This document shows, in pieces, positions 24,858 to 32,895 of a stretch of DNA of 64,000 nucleotides; the stretch's first letter is position 1, and every line of letters starts with the position of its first letter. This DNA is from an uncultured Bacteroidia bacterium (GTDB lineage: Bacteria > Bacteroidota > Bacteroidia > Bacteroidales > UBA932). The stretch is taken from contig CADAAA010000001.1 of assembly GCA_902785785.1 (NCBI GenBank), positions 62,001 to 126,000 of the forward strand, given 5' to 3'. The translations under genes were made by a program, and so were the position numbers. Under the pieces are notes generated by a model, which was given only the letters and a program-made list of their open reading frames with translations, did not search any database and had not been told where the DNA came from.

Positions 24858-25934
24858 TCAGGCTTTGACCTTCTCCTTGGAGACGAGTCCCATCATGCGG
24901 AACAGGAACTTGGGCAGGGACTTGGACTGGTCACGCTTCTTCATATCGATGAACCATCCGAGTTTCTTGACTACCGGGATCTTGTGTGTCTCGACGAGCT
25001 CGATAAGTGTCCCGTCGGGATCCTCGACATAGCAGAAATGGCCGGAAGCGTCACCCATGTCGAAGCTGGTGTCGTCGGGGCAGCTGTCCACCGTGAAGGG
25101 ATAACCTTTCTCGGCGCAGTAAGCCTTGAGAGCCTTCATTCCCGTTACATCGTAGCAAATTTGGATGAATCCCGGATCTCCCCAGAAGCGGCCTTCATAG
25201 ATCTTCTTCGGTGTCCTGTCAAGGGCCTGGACCAGCTCGACGGTATCCTCGCCCAGAAGATTGGAATACGCGCCCTTCCTGGGTTTCGAGGGGGCGAGCA
25301 GGACCCTGCGGTACTGCTCCTCGGATCCGGGCAGTCCGGACCAATAGTCGAAGATGCCGGTCTCGTCGTAGATGACCTTGGTGTATCCCAGGATATCCCT
25401 GTAGAATGCGATGGAGGCTTCCATGTCGGTCACTCCGACCGATGCGCCTATGACGCCTCCCGTGAGCTTGCCCTGGGGGATGAATACATCCTTGCGCTCC
25501 ACGAGCAGGAAAAGATTGCCGTAGAGGTCCCTCACCGTGAAGCAGGGGGTGCCGTCAGGTAGCATGGAGACCCGTCCTACATCTGACCAGGATGCTGCCA
25601 ATACATCGTGTAACTTCTTTACATCCAGGCATTTGATCTTGGTGCAGAACACCCCCAGGTCGCCGATGGAGACATTGAAGGGGCAGGGCTCAGGCTTACG
25701 CTCGGAGTACTGCCATATCTCGAGCCCGCCTCCGCCCTGCAGGTTCATGGCTATGCAGGCGTGACGCTTCTGAGGCTTGTTGCCGGTATAGCGGAGCATC
25801 CTTTCGGCGACGGTGTCGTCCTCGAGGATGCGGGTGTCGAATCCGAAATGCTCGATGAACCAGTTCCAGGATTTACGGAAGTCGACGGTGCCGACTCCGA
25901 CCTGCTGGATCCCTGTGATGTTGAAATCTGCCAT
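24858..25934 (-). CDS. VOC-superfamily protein with two glyoxalase-like domains
   Basis: 358 residues comprising two beta-alpha-beta-beta-beta modules of the vicinal-oxygen-chelate fold: residues about 5-140 (GVGTVDFRKSWNWFIEHFGF) and about 150-315 (GASVGVTDMEASIAFYRDILGYTKVIYD). Such tandem VOC proteins include dioxygenases and glyoxalases; the layout is reminiscent of 4-hydroxyphenylpyruvate dioxygenase, but too few metal ligands can be assigned to say so. The C-terminus is basic. It sits 17 bases after rimM and 5 before the SDR gene. Confidence 0.85.
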   Translation of the reverse strand: MADFNITGIQQVGVGTVDFRKSWNWFIEHFGFDTRILEDDTVAERMLRYTGNKPQKRHACIAMNLQGGGGLEIWQYSERKPEPCPFNVSIGDLGVFCTKIKCLDVKKLHDVLAASWSDVGRVSMLPDGTPCFTVRDLYGNLFLLVERKDVFIPQGKLTGGVIGASVGVTDMEASIAFYRDILGYTKVIYDETGIFDYWSGLPGSEEQYRRVLLAPSKPRKGAYSNLLGEDTVELVQALDRTPKKIYEGRFWGDPGFIQICYDVTGMKALKAYCAEKGYPFTVDSCPDDTSFDMGDASGHFCYVEDPDGTLIELVETHKIPVVKKLGWFIDMKKRDQSKSLPKFLFRMMGLVSKEKVKA

Positions 25935-25951
25935 GGCTTTTCCTCTTAGTG

Positions 25952-26473
25952 TTATATCAGTCCTGCCGGGAGGTCCATGACGATCTCTCCGGCTTCCGGA
26001 TCGACGGACAGGATGAAGTCCTCATGGAGGGGGATCATCGCCGTTCCGTCCGTGGTCTCTACATAAAGGCAGGGGTTGCCGGGGATATCTTCGTAGTCCG
26101 TCACTTCGCCTACGCGGGTGTCGCGGTCATAGATGACCATGCCTATGAAGCCTTCGAGGCCCTCGTCGTCATCCTCGTCGTATCCTGCAATGCTGTCGGG
26201 GTCGGCAAATACCGGCCGGCCGACAATCTCTTCGGCATCGTCGAGTGAAGCAATGTCCGTCAGGTGGACGACTGCCTTGTCGCGGCCCTTGCGCTCGAAC
26301 GAGTCGATAAAAAAGGGAACCGGCAGCCCATCGAATGCGATGAACACCGGTTCCTGTCGATCGATGTCCTCCGGCATGATGTCGCGGAATCCTAAGAGGA
26401 TACCGCCATCCGTGCCATGGGACTTCAGTACCTTGGCGATCTGGACGAGACGGTCAGATGGAGCCTCGGACAT
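25952..26473 (-). CDS. rimM: Ribosome maturation factor RimM
   Basis: 16S rRNA processing protein that binds ribosomal protein S19 during 30S assembly. The 173-residue chain has the N-terminal RimM beta-barrel (LVQIAKVLKSHGTDGGILLGF) and the C-terminal PRC-barrel (GMVIYDRDTRVGEVTDYEDIPGNP...MIPLHEDFI). The start is the ATG 4 bases after rpsP; a longer frame reading back through the alanine-rich end of rpsP is spurious. The next genes are VOC and SDR instead of the usual trmD and rplS. Confidence 0.93.
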   Translation of the reverse strand: MSEAPSDRLVQIAKVLKSHGTDGGILLGFRDIMPEDIDRQEPVFIAFDGLPVPFFIDSFERKGRDKAVVHLTDIASLDDAEEIVGRPVFADPDSIAGYDEDDDEGLEGFIGMVIYDRDTRVGEVTDYEDIPGNPCLYVETTDGTAMIPLHEDFILSVDPEAGEIVMDLPAGLI

Positions 26474-26477
26474 GGGA

Positions 26478-27020
26478 TTAAGCCTCGGCGGCTTCCTCTG
26501 CGGTCTCTGCAGCAGCTGCGGCAGCCTCTTCGGCGGCCTTTGCTGCGGCAGCAGCCTCGGCCTCAGCCTTCTTCTTGGCGATAGCCTCGGCACGCTCCTG
26601 GTTTACCTTGGCCTCTGCCTCAACCGCGGCCTTGGCCTTGGCGGCAGCTTCCTTGGTGAGACCCTGCTTCTTGGCAGCGATCTTGGCATCCCTCTGGGCC
26701 TTCCAGTCGACGTACTTCTTGTCAGCCTGCTCCTGGGTGAGAGCACCCTTGGCGACACCACCGGCGAGGTGATGACGGAGGAGGACGCCTTCGTAGGAGA
26801 GGATGCGGCGGGCGGTGAGGGTAGGCTGGGCGCCTACGTTCAGCCAAGCCAGAGCCCTCTCTGCGTCGAGGACGATGGTAGCGGGATTGGTGTTCGGATT
26901 GTACGATCCGAGCTGCTCGATGAAGCGACCGTCACGCGGTGCGCGGGAATCTGCCACTACAATGTGGAAGAATGCGAAATTCTTCTTACCGTGGCGCTGT
27001 AAACGAATCTTAACAGCCAT
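26478..27020 (-). CDS. rpsP: Ribosomal protein S16 with long Ala-rich tail
   Basis: 30S subunit protein. The first about 80 residues are standard S16 ([33 protein letters not shown]). Beyond that, a charged lysine-rich stretch leads into an extension dominated by Ala, Glu and Lys (from about residue 110 to 180), bringing the protein to 180 residues against 80-100 in most bacteria; Bacteroidetes commonly have such tails. The start is the ATG before [10 protein letters not shown], 60 bases from a TAnnTTTG box. First gene of its operon. Confidence 0.95.
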   Translation of the reverse strand: MAVKIRLQRHGKKNFAFFHIVVADSRAPRDGRFIEQLGSYNPNTNPATIVLDAERALAWLNVGAQPTLTARRILSYEGVLLRHHLAGGVAKGALTQEQADKKYVDWKAQRDAKIAAKKQGLTKEAAAKAKAAVEAEAKVNQERAEAIAKKKAEAEAAAAAKAAEEAAAAAAETAEEAAEA

Positions 27021-27080
27021 TGTGAATCTGTTTTGTTTAAAGTTTGTACTTAAGCCTTTCCTACCCGAGGAAAGTAGCTG

Positions 27081-27088
27081 CAAAGTTA
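27081..27088 (-). promoter_or_regulatory. Bacteroidetes -7 box for the rpsP operon
   Basis: Minus-strand TAACTTTG, about 60 bases before the rpsP ATG, arranged divergently with the pncB promoter 12 bases away. Confidence 0.62.
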
Positions 27089-27099
27089 CTGTTTTTTTC

Positions 27100-27107
27100 T
27101 ATATTTG
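27100..27107 (+). promoter_or_regulatory. Bacteroidetes -7 box for pncB
   Basis: TATATTTG, an exact TAnnTTTG match, 37 bases before the pncB ATG. Confidence 0.65.
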
Positions 27108-27144
27108 CAAGCACCTATCAAGTACTTAATCAAGTCGATAAAAG

Positions 27145-28341
27145 ATGAAACAGATTGTAACCCATTTCACTGACAACGACCTTTACACTTTCACCTGCCA
27201 GTACTACATCCTGATGAGATATCCCCGCGCCGAAGTGGAGTACTCTTTCTTCGACCGCAACCACACAGTCTATCCCAAGGGCTTCGCCGCGCTCCTCCAG
27301 GAGCAGGTCGACGGCATGAAGGACGTAGTCTGTACACAGGAGGAGGCCGACTACATGCGCGACAGCTGCTATTTCCTTCCGCTGTGGTACTTCACCTTCC
27401 TCAAGGGTTATCGCTTCAATCCCAAGGAGGTACACATCTCCCAGGATGAGGAGGGACACCTTGACATCAAGGTCCGCGGCAAATGGTTCTCCACCATCAT
27501 GTGGGAGATGCCCATCCTTTCTTCGATATCCGAACTGATGCATACCCTTCAGGGCGACCTTGAGACCTATGATCCCGAACTCGAAGCGCGCCGTGCCTGG
27601 GACAAGGCCGTGCAGATATTCTCCAACGGCCTGACCTTCGGCGACATGGGCACGCGCCGCCGCCTGAGTTTCGACCATCAGGAGATGGTTGTCCGGACGA
27701 TGAAGGAAGTATATGAGTCCCAGAAATGGCCCGGTATCTTCACCGGTACCAGCAATGTCTGGCTGGCCATGAAGTACGGCACCAAGTGCCTCGGCACCAT
27801 GTCGCACCAGCTCATCTCCTTCGAGGAGAACGTCAGCGGCGTATTCGAATGCAACTTCAACGTCATGAGGAAGTTCAGCGACGTCTATGACGGTGACAAC
27901 GGTATCTTCCTCTATGACTGCTTCGGCGACAAGGTGTTTTTCTCCAACCTTTCCAAGCGTATGGCCATGATGTACAAAGGCCTCCGCGTGGACAGCGGCA
28001 ACGAGGAGGAGCAGACAGAGAAGATCATTGCCAAGTACAAGTCCCTCGGCATCGACCCGGCCACCAAGCAGGTGGTATACTCCAACGGCCTCAATATCGA
28101 CCGCGCTATCGAGATCCACAAGTATTGCGCCGGCCGCGTGCAGGACTCCTACGGTGTCGGCACCTTCCTGACCTGCGACGTGGTCAACTGCAAGCCGATG
28201 AACATCGTCGTCAAGCTCACCCGCGGCCGCATCACCGAGCTTCGCGAATGGCACGACTGCGTCAAGCTTTCCTGCGATAAGGGCAAGACTCTCGGCAACC
28301 CCGACAAATGCGCCTATCTCCAGTCCGTCATCGGCGAATAG
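27145..28341 (+). CDS. pncB: Nicotinate phosphoribosyltransferase
   Basis: Converts nicotinate plus PRPP to nicotinate mononucleotide in NAD salvage. At 398 residues it has the normal bacterial length. Family segments are the N-terminal FTDNDLYTFTCQYYILMRYP, the FGDMGTRRRLSFDHQ block that contains the phospho-histidine region, GTSNVWLAMKYG and KCLGTMSHQ, and the C-terminal PRPP-binding region SNGLNIDRAIEIH...GVGTFLTCD. It is transcribed alone from a divergent promoter shared with rpsP. Confidence 0.96.
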   Translation: MKQIVTHFTDNDLYTFTCQYYILMRYPRAEVEYSFFDRNHTVYPKGFAALLQEQVDGMKDVVCTQEEADYMRDSCYFLPLWYFTFLKGYRFNPKEVHISQDEEGHLDIKVRGKWFSTIMWEMPILSSISELMHTLQGDLETYDPELEARRAWDKAVQIFSNGLTFGDMGTRRRLSFDHQEMVVRTMKEVYESQKWPGIFTGTSNVWLAMKYGTKCLGTMSHQLISFEENVSGVFECNFNVMRKFSDVYDGDNGIFLYDCFGDKVFFSNLSKRMAMMYKGLRVDSGNEEEQTEKIIAKYKSLGIDPATKQVVYSNGLNIDRAIEIHKYCAGRVQDSYGVGTFLTCDVVNCKPMNIVVKLTRGRITELREWHDCVKLSCDKGKTLGNPDKCAYLQSVIGE

Positions 28342-28375
28342 GCCTCATGGTTTTTTACTTTTTCGTGAAATAATG

Positions 28376-28383
28376 TATCTTTG
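28376..28383 (+). promoter_or_regulatory. Bacteroidetes -7 box for the DUF5683-like gene
   Basis: TATCTTTG, matching TAnnTTTG, 22 bases upstream of the ATG at 28405. Confidence 0.6.
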
Positions 28384-28404
28384 CGCAACTAAAATTATAG
28401 TGTT

Positions 28405-28995
28405 ATGAAGAAAATCGTAATTTTAATCGCAGCATTTGTCTTTGCAGCATCATCACTTTCAGCACAGGTGGCTCCTCGTATGAAATACAAGGATCTTAAG
28501 GATACCTACAATCCCAAGGAGTATGTCAAATCCGCCAATGACCCGTATTCCCCGGGTTGGTCCGGCTTCGCATCTTTCGTCCTGCCCGGACTCGGACAGG
28601 TCATCAACGGTGAGACCGGCCGCGGCATCGCTTTCTTTGCGGGTGACCTGGCCATCGGAGTAGCTGCCAATCTCTGCGCCGACAAATTCATGAAATACGT
28701 GCAGACCGACGCTAATGGCAAGCCCGTGAAAGATGGCGGCAAATACGTCTATACCGACGATGCTGCCGCTCGCAAATGGGCAGGTGCGATCATTGGCGTC
28801 AGCGCCGTTGGAGTCGCGAATTACATCTGGAGCATCTGCGATGCACGCAAGGTGGCCAAGGTGAAGAACATGTACTATCAGGACGGCCTGGGTAAGCATG
28901 CGGTCGGACTCGACATGTATCCTTCATTCGACTATGCAATGACAGGAGAAGGCGCCAGGGTCGTCCCCGGTATGACACTCGCCCTCCAGTTCTAG
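28405..28995 (+). CDS. Exported DUF5683-like membrane protein
   Basis: 196 residues with a signal peptide (MKKIVILIAAFVFAASSLSAQ). The mature part contains SFVLPGLGQVINGETGRGIAFF, a pattern shared by DUF5683/TM2-like proteins in which a Pro-Gly-x-Gly-Gln turn joins two hydrophobic helices, followed by another helix (KWAGAIIGVSAVGVANYIWSIC) and a C-terminal strand typical of envelope proteins of this phylum. Function is unknown. It has its own promoter and is followed by a strong terminator. Confidence 0.78.
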   Translation: MKKIVILIAAFVFAASSLSAQVAPRMKYKDLKDTYNPKEYVKSANDPYSPGWSGFASFVLPGLGQVINGETGRGIAFFAGDLAIGVAANLCADKFMKYVQTDANGKPVKDGGKYVYTDDAAARKWAGAIIGVSAVGVANYIWSICDARKVAKVKNMYYQDGLGKHAVGLDMYPSFDYAMTGEGARVVPGMTLALQF

Positions 28996-29015
28996 TATAA
29001 TCTACACTTCACATA

Positions 29016-29049
29016 GAGGGAGCAGGCCTGGCTTGCTCCCTCTTTTTTT
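29016..29049 (+). terminator. Intrinsic terminator of the DUF5683-like gene
   Basis: Stem GAGGGAGCA/TGCTCCCTC with a nine-base loop, followed by seven T. It closes the gene just upstream of the tRNA promoter. Confidence 0.88.
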
Positions 29050-29067
29050 GCAGTTTTACACAAAAAA

Positions 29068-29098
29068 TTTGCGTTTTCAAGATTTCGCAGTATATTTG
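29068..29098 (+). promoter_or_regulatory. Bacteroidetes promoter of tRNA-Leu
   Basis: A -33 TTTG (29068-29071) and -7 TATATTTG (29091-29098) with a 19-base spacer. The tRNA starts 15 bases after the -7 box. Confidence 0.75.
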
Positions 29099-29112
29099 CA
29101 GTCCCAAACCAT

Positions 29113-29198
29113 GCGGTAGTGGTGAAATGGTAGACACGCTACTTTGAGGGGGTAGTGCCCGTTGGGGTGTGTGAGTTCGACTCTCACCTACCGCACCA
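29113..29198 (+). tRNA. tRNA-Leu (anticodon GAG)
   Basis: The acceptor strands GCGGTAG and CTACCGC pair fully. The anticodon stem CTACT/GGTAG holds the loop TTGAGGG, giving anticodon GAG at 29146-29148. A long variable arm, as expected for a class II tRNA, precedes the T arm (TGTGAG-TTCGACT-CTCAC region). The CCA end is encoded at 29196-29198. It marks the boundary between core and accessory DNA. Confidence 0.95.
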
Positions 29199-29241
29199 AA
29201 ATCGGCTTCAGAGTGATTCTGAGGCCGATTTTCTTTTATTT
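29196..29241 (+). terminator. Strong hairpin terminator after tRNA-Leu
   Basis: AAAATCGGC...TCAGA pairs with TCTGA...GCCGATTTT over about 14 bases with one mismatch, followed by a T-rich run. The stem begins inside the tRNA CCA end. It ends tRNA transcription; overlap with an attachment site is possible but not shown. Confidence 0.8.
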
Positions 29242-29360
29242 TTGGCGAAATTTTGGCGACTTGTGGTATAGTTCCGCTGTAAAGTGACCTCTTACAATTC
29301 ACCTAACATCAATGCTGGATTCGCCTCAAAAAAGCACTTACTGTATTAATCAAATAAACA

Positions 29361-30347
29361 CTATTTAATCTTATGTAAATGATAATCGTGTAAAGCCTTG
29401 AAGTTGATGCCTTCCTCTTCACAAAACTTTTCCATTTTCGGAAGTGGACTTCTTGATTTATAGAGCTTGTAATACTTGTCTAGCTGTCGTTTTGAATAAT
29501 GACTTCTTTTATACGTTTTATATGAGTACTTTATTAGAGGCAGTAATGATGGAATATAAACAATTGATGATAATTCCGTTTGCAAAACATCTAAATAGGG
29601 TTTTATAGGTCGATCACCGTCTCCAGATGAAATTGCTTGACCGGTAACATCAAGATATGGTTTTGCAACACTCGACATTTTATGACCTTTTCTCGTATCA
29701 AACGCTAATGCATCATTGTAATCCTTTGCTCTATCGCTTACTTCGCTAAGAATGTAGGATAAATAATAATGAGTGTATATCCGATTCCTTAGTAACTGCC
29801 AAAATACGGGAAAAACTAATGTAAATACAAGAAACGCTTTAGCAAAAGATGCCATCACTGGACAATTACCGTTAATATATGGTTTAAAAGCATCTATATT
29901 TGGCAGTATATGATAAACCACGTAAACAAATAAAGAAAGGAATCCAGCAGATAATAACACTCTCCACCATGTTTTCATAAACACTTCATCAAATACATAA
30001 ATAACGAGTGTGAGTAAGAATAGTGTAGAGTATATGCCTGCCTGTCCCACTTGTCCTATCTGTGAAATGGTGTTTTCGTACCCAATAACGATCAATAATA
30101 AAACTGTTAATGAAAACATCAACGTCCCCCGTTTCCTTGACCTTTTTTCTTCTTTAACAGAAGACTCTGCAGCGGCATAGACTGTTGGTCGTTTAGCTAA
30201 ATCAGGCATTGAGATAGATTCAAGTCCATTTCGTAGTTTTTTCGCGTAATCTGGAGTCCAAAAACGACGAAGTAACAAGTCATCAAGGCTTATTGTCAAA
30301 TAGATTGCAGAAAACAACTCAATGAATGATGCGAAATCTGATATCAT
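29361..30347 (-). CDS. Multi-span membrane protein, partner of the HNH gene
   Basis: 328 residues, not recognised. Features visible: one N-terminal hydrophobic stretch (ASFIELFSAIYLTISL), a cytoplasmic charged segment (KEEKRSRKRG), then about four transmembrane helices between residues 93 and 190, and a soluble C-terminal region with many Tyr/Lys residues ending in a helix-rich tail (LPKMEKFCEEEGINFKAL). The ATG overlaps the stop of the HNH gene (ATGA), so the two are coupled. Base composition is much more AT-rich than the core genes to its left. A nuclease plus membrane protein pair could be a conflict system, but this is inference. Confidence 0.7.
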   Translation of the reverse strand: MISDFASFIELFSAIYLTISLDDLLLRRFWTPDYAKKLRNGLESISMPDLAKRPTVYAAAESSVKEEKRSRKRGTLMFSLTVLLLIVIGYENTISQIGQVGQAGIYSTLFLLTLVIYVFDEVFMKTWWRVLLSAGFLSLFVYVVYHILPNIDAFKPYINGNCPVMASFAKAFLVFTLVFPVFWQLLRNRIYTHYYLSYILSEVSDRAKDYNDALAFDTRKGHKMSSVAKPYLDVTGQAISSGDGDRPIKPYLDVLQTELSSIVYIPSLLPLIKYSYKTYKRSHYSKRQLDKYYKLYKSRSPLPKMEKFCEEEGINFKALHDYHLHKIK

Positions 30348-30736
30348 ACGCCGAACTTTGAATATCTGTTGGAAAGAATCCGTTGCAGTTCTTTGTTTAC
30401 TTCAAAAATGCCGTCAACTCTTTTATTACTCTCACCGTCATATTTAATCTTAGTATGGTAGGCTGGATAATCTACATTTTTGGCATCATTGTTCTCCCAT
30501 TGCATCGGTCTAAGATTCACAGACTCGTCTATCTCCTCTTCAGTGGCTCCTTTACTTAACAAAAAAGCTTTGGGGACAACATGATCAACTTCCCAGCCGC
30601 AATCGTCAGAACGGTCTCCATATTTTGACCACTGAATTAATGCCCCACAAGGATCTAATCGATACTCTTCTAGTTCTTTCCCTTCAATTGACCTTAATCT
30701 TTCCCAGATTTCTCGTCTTTTAGTCTCATTTATCAT
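30344..30736 (-). CDS. HNH endonuclease
   Basis: A 130-residue single-domain nuclease. The beta-beta-alpha-metal core is recognisable: GWEVDHVVPKAF (HNH first His preceded by Asp), the Asn in NLRPMQWENN and the final NNDAK...Y segment. Upstream residues form a helix-rich N-terminus (ETKRREIWERLRSIEGKELEEY). The stop overlaps the start of the downstream membrane protein. Similar small HNH proteins occur in restriction-like and defence operons; no DNA-recognition domain is visible here. Confidence 0.82.
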   Translation of the reverse strand: MINETKRREIWERLRSIEGKELEEYRLDPCGALIQWSKYGDRSDDCGWEVDHVVPKAFLLSKGATEEEIDESVNLRPMQWENNDAKNVDYPAYHTKIKYDGESNKRVDGIFEVNKELQRILSNRYSKFGV

Positions 30737-30770
30737 AGTAATTAAAGATTATTAATCTTAAAAAACAGAG

Positions 30771-31775
30771 TTACGGGAGTTCTATTTTTACTAAATAAAA
30801 CTCATTGTCAGCCATGCTTATGCCGTATAGTTCTTTATCGTTTTGTGCTGCGATTTTAAATACAGGAATGTCAATAGAATAATGGATGGATTCTTTACCA
30901 TTCCAGTTAAAAACAGAAATAGCATTCAAGTCCTCGGGGTTCTTGCTCCCAATGAGGATTGAATAGATCCGCTTATCTGTTGAGGTTAAATCTGAAAAAC
31001 CGAAATACATTTGAGGAGTTTCCCATAAAGAACCATTTTTGAATTCAACCAAGGGTGGATACATGTCTCTCTCTGTGACTTTGCTTAAGTCTCTGTCCAA
31101 TGCAAATATTTCGAGAATTGCTCCCATGAATGTTCCTGTTGCCATCATTTTCCCATTAGGAGAAATAGTTACGGGGGTGCTGATAAAGGCAAGCCTTTGC
31201 ACCTTGTCATCAACGGGGAAGTCATTATAGACATTCATTACACCGCTGTTATCAGCTAAGGCAAAACGTCCTTGTTCGCCGGGCTCTGTATCGAATTGTC
31301 CATCGTATAGAATAGAATCCTTTTTGAGATACCATGCTCTTCGAACGACAGAAGCACTGCTATCCGCTGGAATTTCTGATAGAAAGCGACCATCAACCTC
31401 GTAATGAACAAGTCTTTTGGTAGAAGAATCAAACACAGATAATGTTTTCCCGTCTCTATCCATTACAATCGAGGCGGCAGACAGAATCTCTCCCGGTCCA
31501 CGACCATTTACGGCAAAACTACCAAGATATGATCCGTCATGTGTAGAATAGCGATGTATCCACTTCCCATGACTAGAAGAGAGAATTAAAACATTGTCAT
31601 TAGCGATGATAATATCTTTGGGGTATGTTATTTCGAGAGGATCATCTGAAAGATAACGGCAAATCGCACTATCGTTTTTTGGGAAAGAGGGTTCTGAATA
31701 ATCAGAATCAGTATTTGAGCATCCGATTGCCGAAAAGAAGGTGAGAGTTATCAATATGAGGCTCCGCATATACAT
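30771..31775 (-). CDS. 6-bladed beta-propeller lipoprotein
   Basis: A 334-residue surface or periplasmic lipoprotein: signal peptide with lipobox SAIGCSN, then a repeated propeller fold. The characteristic blade motif NGRGPGEI (here VNGRGPGEILSAAS) is present, as in other BF3164-like/6-bladed proteins of Bacteroidales. The gene overlaps the NVEALA gene upstream by 25 bases at the longer start; a second ATG two codons later is equally possible. Third gene of the module thioredoxin-like, NVEALA, propeller. No enzymatic motif is visible, suggesting a binding role. Confidence 0.8.
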   Translation of the reverse strand: MYMRSLILITLTFFSAIGCSNTDSDYSEPSFPKNDSAICRYLSDDPLEITYPKDIIIANDNVLILSSSHGKWIHRYSTHDGSYLGSFAVNGRGPGEILSAASIVMDRDGKTLSVFDSSTKRLVHYEVDGRFLSEIPADSSASVVRRAWYLKKDSILYDGQFDTEPGEQGRFALADNSGVMNVYNDFPVDDKVQRLAFISTPVTISPNGKMMATGTFMGAILEIFALDRDLSKVTERDMYPPLVEFKNGSLWETPQMYFGFSDLTSTDKRIYSILIGSKNPEDLNAISVFNWNGKESIHYSIDIPVFKIAAQNDKELYGISMADNEFYLVKIELP

Positions 31776-32044
31776 GTCCCTCTAAGTCTGATTCCATGTC
31801 CATAACCGCCGTTCGTTGCCTCCCACGTGCGAAAGCAATTAGGACATACGTATCGGCAGAACATCGTATAACTAAACATATCACATTCTATTTCCATCCC
31901 TGTACCCGATTCAGGTGACGCGAGGGCTTCTACATTAGCATCAATAAAAGCATCTCTGTCAGTCTTATTGACAATGGTTGTAACGGCGATAGAAGATGCT
32001 AACAAGCAAAATAAAAAAAGATAGTAAACAAAACGATGTTTCAT
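31751..32044 (-). CDS. NVEALA-family exported peptide
   Basis: 97 residues with a cleavable-looking signal peptide (MKHRFVYYLFLFCLLASSIAV) followed by the family motif FIDANVEALASPES and a cysteine-rich C-terminal part (IECDMFSYTMFCRYVCPNC, then TCICGASY). NVEALA proteins are small exported proteins of unknown role in Bacteroidales. The variable cysteine-rich half could be the active or recognised part, with the NVEALA segment as a leader (inference). It lies between the thioredoxin-like and propeller genes of the module. Confidence 0.88.
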   Translation of the reverse strand: MKHRFVYYLFLFCLLASSIAVTTIVNKTDRDAFIDANVEALASPESGTGMEIECDMFSYTMFCRYVCPNCFRTWEATNGGYGHGIRLRGTCICGASY

Positions 32045-32057
32045 AAAATAAGGAATT

Positions 32058-32609
32058 TTAGTTGTTTATAACCTGAAAAAAAAGAGTGCGTAATTCGTTA
32101 TTTGATAAAGGATTACCAACAAAGACGATTCTGCTGGATTCATCTAGCAAAAAACAATGATATTTGCTGTCCTTTGGTATTTGATTGTTTTTCTCAAAAG
32201 TATTGAATGAATCGATGAAGACAGGATATTTCCACGAAATGTTAATTAATCTCCTAGTGATATGGCTTAATTGTGTGTGATCTGGTGAAAGTAGGGGTAA
32301 TATATCAAAAGTGGCAGAAATTGAATCTCTAAGTTCGAAAATAGGTTCGATGTCACTTAAATGGCCAATAGCGCAGTCGATACAATCACTAGGAGAATAA
32401 TAGTAGACAAGTGTTTTATGCTTTATATTTATTGAAATGGTTGCCGTATCAGCGTTCTGAATTTTAAGAAGAGATGATGGGAGAACAACATTTGAGTCAT
32501 ACATTTTATAAACTCTCCGCTTATTGTTAAAGTTCTCAATAGAAGAGCAGCATATTAATGATGCAAAGCAAAACAAGAGCACAAACCTATTAATCTTGTT
32601 AAAAGCCAT
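32058..32609 (-). CDS. Thioredoxin-like lipoprotein (TlpA type), module 1
   Basis: 183 residues with signal peptide and lipobox (CFASLICCSS), so anchored in an envelope membrane. The mature part has a thioredoxin-like fold with the region LVYYYSPSDCIDCAIGHLSDIEP, in which the CxxC is C-I-D-C, and a C-terminal strand pair FLLDESSRIVFVGNP typical of this subfamily. Paralogues occur at 49102-49647 and 55577-56146. The CxxC suggests disulfide exchange with the cysteine-rich NVEALA peptide encoded 13 bases downstream (inference). Confidence 0.82.
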   Translation of the reverse strand: MAFNKINRFVLLFCFASLICCSSIENFNNKRRVYKMYDSNVVLPSSLLKIQNADTATISINIKHKTLVYYYSPSDCIDCAIGHLSDIEPIFELRDSISATFDILPLLSPDHTQLSHITRRLINISWKYPVFIDSFNTFEKNNQIPKDSKYHCFLLDESSRIVFVGNPLSNNELRTLFFQVINN

Positions 32610-32895
32610 TGATTGTGAATAAATAAAGTATTATGTCAGAATCTTGAATGGTAATACCTCCCCTATATTATAGAGTTACTAAAGTAAAAATACTAAGAAA
32701 TCATTAAAACAAACGGTCTATACAAATAGATACTCTTTCATATATGAATTATAGTAAAACATTGATCACTAATTGTTTTCTCTCTATGTCATCATAACGC
32801 CAATCAATGCAAATACATTTCAATTCTTATTAAAGTAGTTGTAATACAATTGGAAAGCTGTTGAAAGAAAAATAGAGCTCTATCAAGACAAATTT

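Noticed and set aside
29009..29302. Minus-strand frame covering tRNA-Leu
   Set aside because: It is the reverse reading of a tRNA, a known source of false genes.
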